Positions 44,193-53,808 of a stretch of 64,000 bases of DNA are shown piece by piece. Below the pieces are notes generated by a model. That model was given only the letters and a program-made list of their open reading frames with translations, did no database searches and was not told the origin of the DNA. This DNA is from Bin55 sp965116055. GTDB lineage: Bacteria; Pseudomonadota; Gammaproteobacteria; Pseudomonadales; Azotimanducaceae. Made by a program: the position numbers and the translations under genes. The DNA is taken from assembly GCA_965116055.1 (NCBI GenBank), contig OZ220466.1, positions 620,001-684,000 on the forward strand, in the 5' to 3' direction. Position 1 is the first letter of the stretch, and each line of letters begins with the position of its first letter.

Positions 44193-44562
44193 TTTATTCG
44201 GAAGGTTGCCGATTTCCTCGGTCGTAGATGGCTTGGATCTCTTTGGGCGATGGTTGTGGTATGTACGACTCGGAATCAATTGCTTGAAAGAAGCACACCT
44301 CCTATCGGTCAAGTAACCTCGCACACACAGAATAGGTGTTGCTAAAGAATGACCGATCCATGAATTAACGCACTTGCATAAGTGTCGAGTTGCTCGAAAT
44401 CTGCTCAACCTGGCGCAATTAACGGATAGCTAAAAACGCAACGTGGGTGTTTCGCGTCGTATGAGTCAATAGGTCGTTTTATGCGTAACAAGCCGCTTTA
44501 AGTGTAATAGTGCATTCCAGCACTCGCTTACAATGTTTTTTATACATCCGCTGAGGGATTGA
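44193..44562. other. Intergenic region between ssrA and sqdB
   Basis: 370 bp without a credible gene. It should contain the promoter of the sqd operon; an AT-rich stretch TTTTTTATACA lies about 20-30 bp before the sqdB start, with GAGGG at 44552-44556 as ribosome binding site. No terminator for ssrA was recognised. Confidence 0.4.
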
Positions 44563-45804
44563 ATGCGCATAGGTGTTTTTGGAGGTGATGGATTCATCGG
44601 CTGGCCGACGAGTCTGCATCTCTCGAACCGAGGTCACGATATCGCAATCGTCGACAATCTTAGTCGACGTCAGATTGATCTTGAACTTGGTGTGCAATCG
44701 CTCACGCCTATTGAATCTATTCAAGCCCGGATTGATATATGGGAGCGCATTTCAAGCCGTCGAATACAGTTTGAGCAGTTGGACCTGGCGACCGAATACG
44801 AACAGTTAAAACGCTGGTTCATGAGTTTTAAGCCGGATTGTGTGATTCACCTAGCGCAACAGCGTGCTGCGCCCTATTCAATGAAATCGGACCGGCACAA
44901 GGCATACACAGTCAATAACAACGTTAACGCAACTCACAATCTTCTTAACGCGATCGTCGATCTCGGAAAAGATGTCCACCTCGTCCACCTTGGCACGATG
45001 GGTGTATACGGGTATAGCGACATCGGTGCAACGATTCCCGAGGGTTATCTACCTGTGCAAATCACAACCGATGATGGTACGCTGCACGAGCAAGAAATTT
45101 TGTATCCGGCGAATCCAGGGAGCGTCTATCACATGACGAAGTGTCTGGATCAGATCATGTTGGCGTTTTATGCGAAGAACGATCAACTACGTCTTACCGA
45201 TTTACATCAAGGCATTGTTTGGGGTACACAAACCGCGGAAACGAAACGGCACTCATCTTTGATCAACCGCTTCGACTACGACGGAGATTACGGCACCGTA
45301 CTCAATCGATTTCTAATCCAAGCTGCGATCAACTACCCGTTGACAGTACACGGTACAGGGGGACAAACGCGCGCATTTATTCACATTCAGGACTCGGTAC
45401 GCTGCATTGAGCTGGCGGTTGATAACCCTCCTGCGCGGGGTGATCGCACGAAGATTTTTAATCAAATGACCGAAACCCATTGCATTCGCGATTTGGCGAA
45501 GCTCGTAGCAAAATTGAGTGGCGCCGCGCCAATTGAATATCTGGCTAATCCGCGTCGGGAAGCCGAGGAGAACGATCTGCGTGTGTCAAATGAGAAATTT
45601 CGAAGTTTAGGTCTTGATCCGATTACGCTCGACGAAGGTCTGCTAGAAGAGCTAGTCGAGATTGCTCGTAAATACAAATCGCGCATTGATCGCGCAAGAA
45701 TCCCCGCGCGTTCAGCCTGGACAAAAGAGATCGACGAAAACTTACACAACGTAGGAACGGTTGAGCAAGCGCGTCGGCGCGCTGGTGTCTTACTTAACAG
45801 CTAA
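44563..45804 (+). CDS. sqdB: UDP-sulfoquinovose synthase
   Basis: Converts UDP-glucose and sulfite to UDP-sulfoquinovose, the head-group donor of sulfolipid (SQDG). The 413-residue protein closely follows plant SQD1 and bacterial SqdB: GGDGFIGWPTSLHLS, VDNLSRRQID, SLTPIESI, QRAAPYSM, HLGTMGVYG with Thr145, YHMTK with Tyr189/Lys193, DLHQGIVWGTQT, HGTGGQTRAFIHI and NQMTE. The Thr-Tyr-Lys catalytic set is therefore intact. It belongs to the extended short-chain dehydrogenase family with bound NAD. A GT8 gene and an epimerase gene follow in the order of sqdB-sqdD-sqdC. A sulfoquinovose-containing glycan instead of a lipid is the alternative. Confidence 0.9.
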   Translation: MRIGVFGGDGFIGWPTSLHLSNRGHDIAIVDNLSRRQIDLELGVQSLTPIESIQARIDIWERISSRRIQFEQLDLATEYEQLKRWFMSFKPDCVIHLAQQRAAPYSMKSDRHKAYTVNNNVNATHNLLNAIVDLGKDVHLVHLGTMGVYGYSDIGATIPEGYLPVQITTDDGTLHEQEILYPANPGSVYHMTKCLDQIMLAFYAKNDQLRLTDLHQGIVWGTQTAETKRHSSLINRFDYDGDYGTVLNRFLIQAAINYPLTVHGTGGQTRAFIHIQDSVRCIELAVDNPPARGDRTKIFNQMTETHCIRDLAKLVAKLSGAAPIEYLANPRREAEENDLRVSNEKFRSLGLDPITLDEGLLEELVEIARKYKSRIDRARIPARSAWTKEIDENLHNVGTVEQARRRAGVLLNS

Positions 45805-45831
45805 TCGTTTAGCGCAGTCTGCCTACGTAGC

Positions 45832-46629
45832 GTGAGTGTAGCCTATGTCACATTGGTGACAAATAACGACTACGCGCTAGGTGCGTTGGCACTAGCTCGT
45901 TCACTGAAACGGTTGGACCCCGATCGTACGCTTCAGGTCATGGTCACGCGCACGGATTTGGATCTTGAGGCACTCCTTATAGAAGGTTGCGAGGTTGTGC
46001 CGGTAACTCGACTTCCTTGTTCTGATGATTTCAACGCGCGGCATACACGCGAACGCCAACATGCGACTGCACCGTTCGTGAAAGGCAATAAACCGACTTT
46101 TCACGATCCGCTCGATAATTTTTGTAAGCTGCGCCTTTGGGAGCTTGAACGATTTGAGCGCGTCATATTTATTGACGCAGATGCCATTGTGGTGAGAGAT
46201 ATTAGGAAATTATTTCACTATCCAGAGTTCGCAGCGGCTCCTAATCTATACGAGACATTGTCGGATATGCACCGACTTAATTCAGGTGTATTCGTTGCGA
46301 AGCCTTCAAAGCGTACATTTGAAGCTATGTTGCGTCGACTCGACACACCAGATGTCTTTTGGCGCCGAACGGATCAAACGTTTTTGGAAACGTACTTCCC
46401 AGATTGGCACGGCTTACCATATACATATAACGCTCTCCAATATATTTATTTCAACTTGCCGGCGTTATGGCATTGGCCAGCTATCCGCATCGTTCATTAC
46501 CAGTATGAAAAACCATGGGAAGCCGATCATCCTAAGCGTAAACAGCTTAAACCCCTCATTGATTTATGGTATGCCGTGCTGGAAAATAGCACTATACCTG
46601 AAGAGCTATCCGTAGAGACCACCCAGTAG
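45832..46629 (+). CDS. sqdD: GT8 glycosyltransferase, SqdD-like
   Basis: A 265-residue glycogenin-like transferase of family GT8: VTLVTNNDYALGALALARSL at the N-terminus, the metal-binding DxD motif FIDADAIV (Asp115/Asp117), NSGVFVAKPS, and HYQYEKPWE. SqdD of Rhodobacter and Sinorhizobium is a protein of this type, encoded directly behind sqdB and thought to transfer sulfoquinovose. The start is GTG, 27 bp behind sqdB. The function is inferred from family and position. Confidence 0.75.
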   Translation: MSVAYVTLVTNNDYALGALALARSLKRLDPDRTLQVMVTRTDLDLEALLIEGCEVVPVTRLPCSDDFNARHTRERQHATAPFVKGNKPTFHDPLDNFCKLRLWELERFERVIFIDADAIVVRDIRKLFHYPEFAAAPNLYETLSDMHRLNSGVFVAKPSKRTFEAMLRRLDTPDVFWRRTDQTFLETYFPDWHGLPYTYNALQYIYFNLPALWHWPAIRIVHYQYEKPWEADHPKRKQLKPLIDLWYAVLENSTIPEELSVETTQ

Positions 46630-46638
46630 CACGGGAAG

Positions 46639-47559
46639 ATGCGAGTCGCGATTACCGGTGCAACAGGGTTGGTAGGCGAGTTCCTGGTTCCTCACTTACT
46701 TAAGCGCAAGCATGAGGTGCAAGCGCTATGGCACAATAATAAATCGGCCACAAAAAAATTCGATGATCACCCTGGCTTAACTTGGTTGCAGGGTGACTTA
46801 CGGGACGAGGCTTCGTTAGCACAGTTAGTCGCTCATTGCGATTCTGTTGTCCATGCAGCGCTTGAACATATACCCGGGCGGTATCGAGGTGGCGAAGGCG
46901 ACGATCCCGAACGATTCGAAGACATAAACCTACGGTGTGTCGAACGATTCTTTAAATCATTGCGAGAGTCTCAGGTGTCTCGCACAGTGTTTATCTCTAG
47001 TCGTGCCGTGTTTGATGGTCATCGAAACCTTAATGGTTCGCTCGACGATGAGTCTCCTACCCGGCCTGAAACCCTCTACGGTAAGATCAAGGCGAAAGTA
47101 GAGGTCATGGGTGATTCGCTTGAGGATATTGGCTTCTGCACGTTACGTCCCACGGGAATTTATGGCCAGTCGAAACTTTACAAGGACAATAAATGGTTCA
47201 ATTTGATCCAGCAATCAATTGACCGCCGCAGTTCACTCAAAGATCTTTCCAATCAAATGCGTACGGAAGTCCACGGTGAAGACGTTGCGAATGCAATTGA
47301 GTTGCTACTAACCTCACCAATAGAAGTTGTCGAACACAGACGCTTCAATTGCTCGGATATAGCGGTAAGTCAAGCGCAGCTAGCTAGGCTAGTACAGCGA
47401 ATCCAGCAAGGCGGACCAATTGATTGGAATGCTTTGTTGGAGGGTATCCCACCTACGAATCCCATGTCATGTCCAGGTTTGAAGTCTTTAGGATGGTGTC
47501 CAGGTGGCTGGGCAAAGCTCGAACGAACATTGCAGACGATGGTAGCCGCTGAACTATGA
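46639..47559 (+). CDS. NAD-dependent epimerase/dehydratase family protein, SqdC candidate
   Basis: A 306-residue extended SDR with the Rossmann motif ITGATGLVGEFL, VHAALEH, VFISSRAVFDG and a YGKIKAKVE active-site motif (YxxxK), then LRPTGIYG. Third gene of the sqd cluster, 9 bp after the GT8 gene. In alphaproteobacteria the third gene, sqdC, is an oxidoreductase of the sulfolipid pathway, so this is the natural candidate. The similarity to SqdC itself was not tested. The stop overlaps the next gene by 4 bp. Confidence 0.7.
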   Translation: MRVAITGATGLVGEFLVPHLLKRKHEVQALWHNNKSATKKFDDHPGLTWLQGDLRDEASLAQLVAHCDSVVHAALEHIPGRYRGGEGDDPERFEDINLRCVERFFKSLRESQVSRTVFISSRAVFDGHRNLNGSLDDESPTRPETLYGKIKAKVEVMGDSLEDIGFCTLRPTGIYGQSKLYKDNKWFNLIQQSIDRRSSLKDLSNQMRTEVHGEDVANAIELLLTSPIEVVEHRRFNCSDIAVSQAQLARLVQRIQQGGPIDWNALLEGIPPTNPMSCPGLKSLGWCPGGWAKLERTLQTMVAAEL

Positions 47560-49083
47560 ATGCTCTACTAAACATGAAACCTGCCAAAAAGAAACCCAAG
47601 CCATCCGACAAACCGACTAAAAAGGATTTTGAACGCAGTATTCCCTTATCTTTAGTTGGAACGCTATTTGTTAGTAGTTTGTTGGTCGGATGCGGTGGTG
47701 GAAGTACCGACAAAGAGCCGGTAAAAGCGCCGGCACCGCCCGCGGTACCCATCGTGGAGCCGATCGTGTCGGTGGGCGATGAGTGGACGATAGAAGATGT
47801 AAAAGCGTGGGCTGGGACCACTGCCGATGTGCAGTTGGAGATTCCGATCAGTGTCGTTAATTTCGACGAACTGTCGGGCGACTGGGAACACCGCACATTC
47901 TCCTATACCGTCTCATTAACGGTTGATGAGCGAGAGTCGGAATCGCGCGCGGGAACATTCAGGGTGCGCCGGTGGGAACGCTCAGTAACCTTGAAGGAGA
48001 GCATCCCGTTCCGCTGCGCGCAGGATCGGACCGAAAGCCATAACATGACCGCTACGATAACGATCGGCGATGGCGAGTGGTCTACCGCGTTCGTAGTCGG
48101 GTGCATACACACGATTGATGGGCGACACACGATTGATGGGCGGTTGAGTGCCAAAGTCTATCAAGGGGTGTTGATTCGGGAATTCCACTATCACGTCAAT
48201 GAAATTGGTGAGTGGGAAGTCACTACCGAGCCTATATTGTGGTGGGAGAAAGGCAATGATGGATGGGTGTCCTCCATAAATCGACGCTCTCGTACTGTGC
48301 TCAACGCGCATGACCATACGCTGAAAGCCCGTCACGATCGTCCGACGTACATCAGCGTCGAATACGAGATTGACGAATTGGATTGGATGGAATTTATCAA
48401 TGATTTGGAGTTCGAGCTGGATGTTGACGGGAAAGTGCGTGGCGCGATGCTTCACGATACGCAAACACCGAACACCGAGTACGATGGCATTGATCACTAT
48501 ATTCGCCGGTCGGTGTTTGATCTCGGTGCGTTGGGCGACGACGGGTGGGACAACGCGTCGGTGACTTTCAGGCCAGATGCTGGGAGTGCAATGCCTGATG
48601 GATTCTTCCTGCCTCCAATTGATCAGCTACCCGTGCCAATAGATGAGATTGATGCGCGAGAGATACGACCGATGCACTTGGTATTTGTCCCGTTGGACGA
48701 CCCCACCATAAGCACGAAAGTTGAGGTGGATCGACTGGTAGATAACCTGCATTTCGTGTCGGATCTACTACCGGTCGGTGAATTGACCACGGAAATAGCG
48801 CCTTCTCTAGAGGTGCATATCCTACCGGGAGATTACTTGGCGGTTCCCGAGGATCGTGTATACGAGCTTGCACAGCATCGCACCTTCAGTGCATACGTAC
48901 GAAGCAGGGAAGCGAAAGACTATCAGACTAAAAACGCGCACTACATAGGTGTCTACAACCGTCTGTCATATGCGCCTGATAATGCCGGTACCGCTACTCT
49001 TGGGGGGGAATCGTGTCAACATGCCAGCCCCCAATACAACGGGGTATTCCGCGGAATCCCAAGCCTCAACGTTGGCGCACGAG
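47556..49083 (+). pseudogene. Lipoprotein-like gene of unknown function, 5' part (interrupted by IS1182-type element)
   Basis: About 509 codons before the insertion. The N-terminus has a long basic segment (KPAKKKPKPSDKPTKK), a hydrophobic stretch (LSLVGTLFVSSLLVGC) and a lipobox LVGC, so it is probably an outer or periplasmic lipoprotein. The rest is rich in acidic and beta-type sequence with no family I know. A direct 18-bp duplication at about 48110-48143 repeats HTIDGR. It overlaps the preceding epimerase gene by ATGA, so it was part of the sqd transcription unit. The open frame continues into the IS to 49562, but that part is IS sequence. The 3' part resumes at 50677 in the same frame. 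Confidence 0.75.
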
Positions 49084-50676
49084 CTAGGAGCCTGCGCTGT
49101 AAGAAAGCATGCGACTTGGTGAATCGTCCGGAGTCGCAGACATGCGACATCTTTGTGCGAGCATCGTCAGGCTTCAGGCCAGGGCATGGTGATCCGGCGC
49201 CTCAAAGCAGCCTGAATCGGCCTTGGACCCTAAAATCAGCCCTTGATGAGCCCCATAGTCGACGCATCCAGGTCAATCCCGGTCATGTGGCTGCAAGACA
49301 TCCACGCATCCGCTTGATATTCAACGCCAGGCACACCAAGTCCCACTCGCCGCGCACGTTGTCAAGCCCACGCAGGCTGAACCGTCGAAATCCTAGTGCT
49401 TGCTTGATCCATCCGATCGGCGCCTCGACAAGCCATTTACGCTCAGCATATTGCGCACGGCCAGCCTTGGTCGCCAGCTTTTTTGCCATGCGTGCCCGCG
49501 CCGGATACTTGCGCGCGTCAACCGCGGCCTGGCGCCGGCCCTCTCGACCCAACGCCACATAGCCGTCCACCCCACGCGCCTCCAGTTCCTCGAGATCCGC
49601 CTCGTTGCAATAACCCGCATCGGCCAGCACCGTCTCCGGACGCTTGCCATGAACCGCTTGCAATGCATCCAACGGCTTGGTCAATTGCCCCTGGTCGTTA
49701 GGATTCGACGACACCTCCGCCGAGACGATCATCTGGTGCTCGCCATCCACCGCCACCTGGGCGTTGTAGCACTGTTGGAAGCCTTCCGTCGAGGTCTTCA
49801 TGATGCGACTTTCCGGGTCGGTGAAATTGTCCTGCGACTTCTCCTCCGGCTCCCCATACGCACGCTTGTTGCCACGCCCACGCGTCGGGTCGCGCTCTTC
49901 GTCCCCGGGCTGCCGACCACGCGCCTCATCCGCCTCACGCGCACGCGCCTCAAGACGAGCCTTCGCTTCCCGGATCGCGTCCAACCGATCCTCGCGACGA
50001 CGCAATTCAGCCGGCAACTCGTCGCCCCGAGACGCCGGACCCCAACGTTCGTCCTCCGCCTCGTCAACGGTTTGCGCCTGCTCCAGCAACAACTCGATCT
50101 CCGCCTGTAAACGACGTTCTTCCTCCTGCATGCGCGCGTAACTCATCGCCTTCCGTTTGGATGCGTTCGCACGCACCTTGGTCCCGTCAATCGCCAACTT
50201 GCCAAAGTTCGCCACGCCCAACTCGGACGCCAACCGCACCACCTCCACAAACAGCCGCTTGAAGTCCGCCAGATGACGGTGGCGGAACTCGCAGATCGTC
50301 CGATGGTTCGGAAAGTTCCCCGCCCCCAGGAACCGATACGCCACGTCTTCCTCCATCTTGCGCGCCAGACCGCGGGAGGAAAACGTGCTCGTCGCATACC
50401 CGTAGATCAGCACCTTCAACATCATGCGCGGTTCGTAGGGCGACTTGCGACGACCATCGCCTTCATACGGCGCATACAACGCACTCAAATCCAAACCGTC
50501 CACCAGATCGCTGACATGGTGCGCCAAATGACCCTCCGGCAGCCAATCCTTTAGATCCGGCGGCAACAACATACGTTGATCCGGACAATACGGGCGAAAC
50601 GTCGTCGGCATCTCGAAGACTCCATGCGCTATATGTGTATTATCCCGTATTCAGTTTCTACGGCGCAGGCTCCTAG
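49084..50676 (-). mobile_element. IS1182-family insertion sequence
   Basis: A 1593-bp element with terminal inverted repeats CTAGGAGCCTGCGCTGTA (49084) and its near-inverse TACGGCGCAGGCTCCTAG (ending 50676), holding one transposase gene on the minus strand. Its length is a multiple of three and the disrupted host gene resumes in the same frame after it. No target duplication was recognised. Sixteen bases of its right end also occur alone at 920-935. Confidence 0.88.
49283..50611 (-). CDS. IS1182-family transposase
   Basis: A 442-residue DDE transposase. N-terminal: FRPYCPDQRMLLPPDLKDWL and MMLKVLIYGYATSTFSSRGL, then FPNHRTICEFRHRH. Catalytic core: AIDGTKVRANAS with the first aspartate, YNAQVAVDGEHQMIVSAEV, VLADAGYCNEADLEEL with the second, and ERKWLVEAPIGWIKQALGFR with the glutamate. 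A coiled, highly charged insertion (about 150-235) is typical of the family. The frame is complete, so the element may still be active. It is GC-rich compared with the surroundings. Confidence 0.92.
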   Translation of the reverse strand: MPTTFRPYCPDQRMLLPPDLKDWLPEGHLAHHVSDLVDGLDLSALYAPYEGDGRRKSPYEPRMMLKVLIYGYATSTFSSRGLARKMEEDVAYRFLGAGNFPNHRTICEFRHRHLADFKRLFVEVVRLASELGVANFGKLAIDGTKVRANASKRKAMSYARMQEEERRLQAEIELLLEQAQTVDEAEDERWGPASRGDELPAELRRREDRLDAIREAKARLEARAREADEARGRQPGDEERDPTRGRGNKRAYGEPEEKSQDNFTDPESRIMKTSTEGFQQCYNAQVAVDGEHQMIVSAEVSSNPNDQGQLTKPLDALQAVHGKRPETVLADAGYCNEADLEELEARGVDGYVALGREGRRQAAVDARKYPARARMAKKLATKAGRAQYAERKWLVEAPIGWIKQALGFRRFSLRGLDNVRGEWDLVCLALNIKRMRGCLAAT

Positions 50677-51371
50677 GCCACAACCTATTTCTCCGTCACG
50701 CAATTTCAGATTGGGCGCGGGAGACTGGGTCGTATGACGGAGATTGGCCGTATCAACGTGCGAACCATTTCGTGCATGAGGATAGCTGGTTGCCATCCTC
50801 TCAAACCTACCTCCCCAGAGGTGAAAAGTGGGTAAGCTCTTTTGGGGCGATGCGTGCTAGGGGTGATATCATGGATATTTCGAATGTCAAAAAGTACCGA
50901 ATAATTTCGCGTTACAGCTACGGTCGCGCATTTGATTGGACGCTCCATTATTCCACTTGGTATTCCACTTGGCGGGATGGTGCGGCATCTGTAAGCGCAA
51001 GCCTACCTCCCGTGTTGACCCCCAGCGTGTCAATCACCCAAGGACGCTCGTTGGATTTGTTCGGCTATGTACTGGGTCAAAGCAAAAGCAGCGAAAAAAG
51101 GTGGAGGCTAGGGAGCATTGCGGTATACGAGAAAGAGCCGTATGACACGCGCGGTCCAATCACCCACCGCCTGCGCGTCGTGGATCAGCGCACGGGGCAA
51201 GTGTTGGTGGAGCAGGGCATCACCCTCACCCCGTGGGCGCACACGGACTACGCGTCGTGGGATGCGATGATCCCGTTAGTTATCGGTGAACACCTTGAGG
51301 TGCAAGTCTATGACTTGGATGGCGAGTTGGTGTTTGAAACATCACTCAACACACTGAAATTTGGAGAGTGA
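50677..51371 (+). pseudogene. 3' part of the IS-interrupted lipoprotein-like gene
   Basis: In the same frame as 47556-49083 the sequence after the IS reads GHNLFLRHAISDWARETG, then HFVHEDSWLPSSQTYLP, and ends LVFETSLNTLKFGE at 51371, about 231 codons. A GTG at 50772 could start a fragment, but without the signal peptide it would not be exported. With the 5' part the intact gene would have been about 740 codons. The C-terminus (LEVQVYDLDGELVFETSLN) looks like a beta-rich domain; function unknown. Confidence 0.7.
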
Positions 51372-51690
51372 TCTTGGATACACTCACTGACCCGTATTTT
51401 TTCGGATGTCGCGGTACTTGGACTGCGATGTTCGGGGAAAATGTTATGAAAGCCCTGACAGGTCAGTTAGGCATGTACGGTCCGATTAAAACCGGCGATT
51501 TTATTGGAATTAAACGCTTGAATTTCTTGTCAGCTTTCCTGCGTAATTCCCGTTCAATTGATAAAGATGTCCATCATTGATATTCGTCCAAATCATTTGC
51601 ATTTTTGCTCGCAGTCCCTACCCATATATATCTTGGATTTCGAAAATAAAGCGTCTTTGAAAACGCTGGGTTACCTCTTTGTTCATGAGA

Positions 51691-51820
51691 CTAAAGGGTG
51701 CCTCTCAAAACATCCTAAAATTGACTTGGGAGTTGATTATCTAAATTGATTGATTAATAAAATCAATAAGTTAATAGACTCATAGTCAGTGGAGTTCGGG
51801 TTTTGAGAGGTGCCTTTAAG
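51691..51820 (+). mobile_element. MITE-like element, copy A
   Basis: A 130-bp non-coding element bounded by CTAAAGGGTGCCTCTCAAAA and the inverse TTTTGAGAGGTGCCTTTAAG. These ends share CACCTCTCAAAAC with the IS5-family element at 15272-16247. The inside (CTAAAAT, GGGAGTTGATT, AATAAAATCAATAAGTTAAT, ATAGTCAGTGGA) matches copy B at 53809-53937 in the same orientation. The remaining DNA of 51372-51997 holds no credible gene. Confidence 0.75.
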
Positions 51821-51997
51821 TGAATAGCCATATTTTGATCTGCTTTTAGAGATGTCTCATAAATATCCATATAAGTGTCTAGTATCTTGTCTCCGGCTTG
51901 GTTGTAGTTGCACTGAATCTTTGGATTTCGAAAGCGTGCGCTAGCTCGGGTGCCTATTTATACATTCGATATTTGATGAGATGGTCAGATGGGAAAT

Positions 51998-53551
51998 TCA
52001 GGTGGCGTTTGATTCAACAGAGGATTGAAGGTTATCATCTAACCACAAGTCTACGATATCATCAAGTTGGGCGCCGTCACGTCCAGAACCTTGCATAAGA
52101 CTAGCGAACTTGCGCAAATAATTGGATTTATCATTATTGTTTAGATTGCAATATAAAGCTATCTTGCCTGCCATATGGGAGTAAAGAATCTTTTCTTTTG
52201 TGCTGGGCGAATGGGTTTGGCGGACGATTCTAGGATAAGATAGAGCAAGTTTATCGTAATAAGCATCTCGTCCTCTCGTGTCTAAGCTGGCAAAATATTG
52301 CACGATATGGACAAACAGTTCGCTTGCGTTCTTTTCGACTTTCCATAACGATGATTCTTTAGGTTTCCATGCGCGTTTGAGGCCTTTGACGTTAAGGGAG
52401 ATTACACCTTGTTCGGTGTTGAAGGTTCGAACATCCCCAACCCCTTGTTCTCGTTCTTCTTTCAAAGGTCGTGTGGTGATCTCAGTACCGTCATAGCTGA
52501 ATTCCATCCACTTGTGGATGCGCATTTCCCACTTCCATGTGCCATAGTCTTCTGCAAGGACAACACTATCAACTGCTTCTTTGACACTTACGTCCTTAAA
52601 TACCTTGGCTTGCTTAGTGCTTTTAGGACGGATGCTAATCCAAGGTCTTGGCTTGAGGATATTTTTTAAGATTTTGTTGCCATTCGTTTGATTGCCATCA
52701 TCGCTGTTGTCTGGTAAAACCTCTGGCACATCAATTGGTCGGTTTGTTGTAGATCCATGCCGTATTTCCTTCGCGTCTTCCAAACGTTCGTCAATTTGTC
52801 GTTCTATAAACTGGCGAAACGAATCACACCACGCATACTTAACCCGTTGAACATTTCGTTGGGCGGCTGAATTCAAGAAATTCCGAGCTAATACTTTAAC
52901 GAATTCCTCATCAACAGTTGAGGGATTCATTTGTTTTCTAATCCAACCCTCTATTGAGCCCGCTAATTTATTTTCGTCTGCTTGCTTTTCCGCATGAGTT
53001 ATGTCCATGTTACGCCCAGAGATTTTTATCAGGAATGGCATTTCATTGAGCGTTGGTGCTAGGACATCATGCGTTAAGAAAGGGGTGACATTTAGTTGGC
53101 TGCCACCATAACGATGATCATCTTTTTTAAACCATTGCCACATGCGGCCATTCGTGAGCACGATAAAACGCACCTCTGGCAGTTGATTTGCGTATGACCT
53201 GATTTGGTTGAGTTTCCGATCCACCCCCAAATTAGAATCCATTGGTTTTGCCTCAATAAAAATACGGGCAATCCCTTCTTGATCCAGAATAGCATAATCA
53301 ACCTTTTCTTTATTAAGTCTCAGGTCGACCGTGTATTCCAATCGTACTTGGCGAGGGTCGCGAACATCATGTCCGAGGATCTCAATCATGGGATTGATGA
53401 ATGAGATTTTGGTTTGTTCTTCAGAATCACAGTGCTCTACAAGTGGTTTAACCTTTTCTGCGTATGCATTGACTTTGGCGAGTAACGTTTTACCTTCGGA
53501 ATTTGCCGATTTATCATCAACGAACAAAGTGTTAGGTATCCCTTTATGCAC
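51998..53551 (-). CDS. Stand-alone type I restriction R-subunit-like nuclease (HSDR_N)
   Basis: About 517 residues. The N-terminal 170 form a type I restriction R-subunit nuclease domain: EEQTKISFINPMIEILGHDV, RDPRQV, KVDYAILD and IFIEAKPMD give the PD-(D/E)xK site as Asp85, Glu100 and Lys102, followed by FIVLTNGRMWQWF. No helicase motor follows; the C-terminal half is mixed helical/beta sequence I do not recognise, with a predicted link DNSDDGNQTNGNKI near 280. No methylase or specificity subunit is adjacent. A defence role is likely but unproved. The start (GTG 53551) lacks a good ribosome binding site. The gene lies between two MITE copies. Confidence 0.75.
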   Translation of the reverse strand: MHKGIPNTLFVDDKSANSEGKTLLAKVNAYAEKVKPLVEHCDSEEQTKISFINPMIEILGHDVRDPRQVRLEYTVDLRLNKEKVDYAILDQEGIARIFIEAKPMDSNLGVDRKLNQIRSYANQLPEVRFIVLTNGRMWQWFKKDDHRYGGSQLNVTPFLTHDVLAPTLNEMPFLIKISGRNMDITHAEKQADENKLAGSIEGWIRKQMNPSTVDEEFVKVLARNFLNSAAQRNVQRVKYAWCDSFRQFIERQIDERLEDAKEIRHGSTTNRPIDVPEVLPDNSDDGNQTNGNKILKNILKPRPWISIRPKSTKQAKVFKDVSVKEAVDSVVLAEDYGTWKWEMRIHKWMEFSYDGTEITTRPLKEEREQGVGDVRTFNTEQGVISLNVKGLKRAWKPKESSLWKVEKNASELFVHIVQYFASLDTRGRDAYYDKLALSYPRIVRQTHSPSTKEKILYSHMAGKIALYCNLNNNDKSNYLRKFASLMQGSGRDGAQLDDIVDLWLDDNLQSSVESNAT

Positions 53552-53808
53552 GCCAATCTTATTTTAGCTACTATACTGTCAAGCCCGCCAGAAACCCCCT
53601 CAGATTTCTTGGTTTGATCAAGCTCAAATTCACATATTGCATAGAAGTAAGGTGCCCAAGCTAGCGAATTCTGTACTTTTTCACGTGACCGGAGCAGAAC
53701 CTCTAGGTCATCCAGTCCGGTTACCGATACCTTGAAGTCCCGTGAAATGCTTCCGAGCGCGGCGGCACGGCCGCACGAAAACAACGGCCGTCTATGCCTT
53801 TTGCAAAT
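53552..53808. other. Region upstream of the nuclease gene
   Basis: 257 bp. A minus-strand frame from 53784 (SRDFKVSVTGLDDLEVLLRS, then WAPYFYAICEFELDQTKK) runs into the nuclease gene in another frame. It has no recognisable family and overlaps the nuclease start by over 100 bp, so it may be a remnant of a lost upstream gene rather than a working one. Confidence 0.35.

Noticed and set aside
49400..50110. A 236-codon plus-strand frame opposite the IS1182 transposase
   Set aside because: The minus-strand transposase has clear family motifs throughout; this is its antisense shadow.
51368..51580. A 70-codon frame directly after the broken lipoprotein-like gene, overlapping its stop
   Set aside because: No recognisable protein pattern, and the DNA just beyond is non-coding; judged chance.
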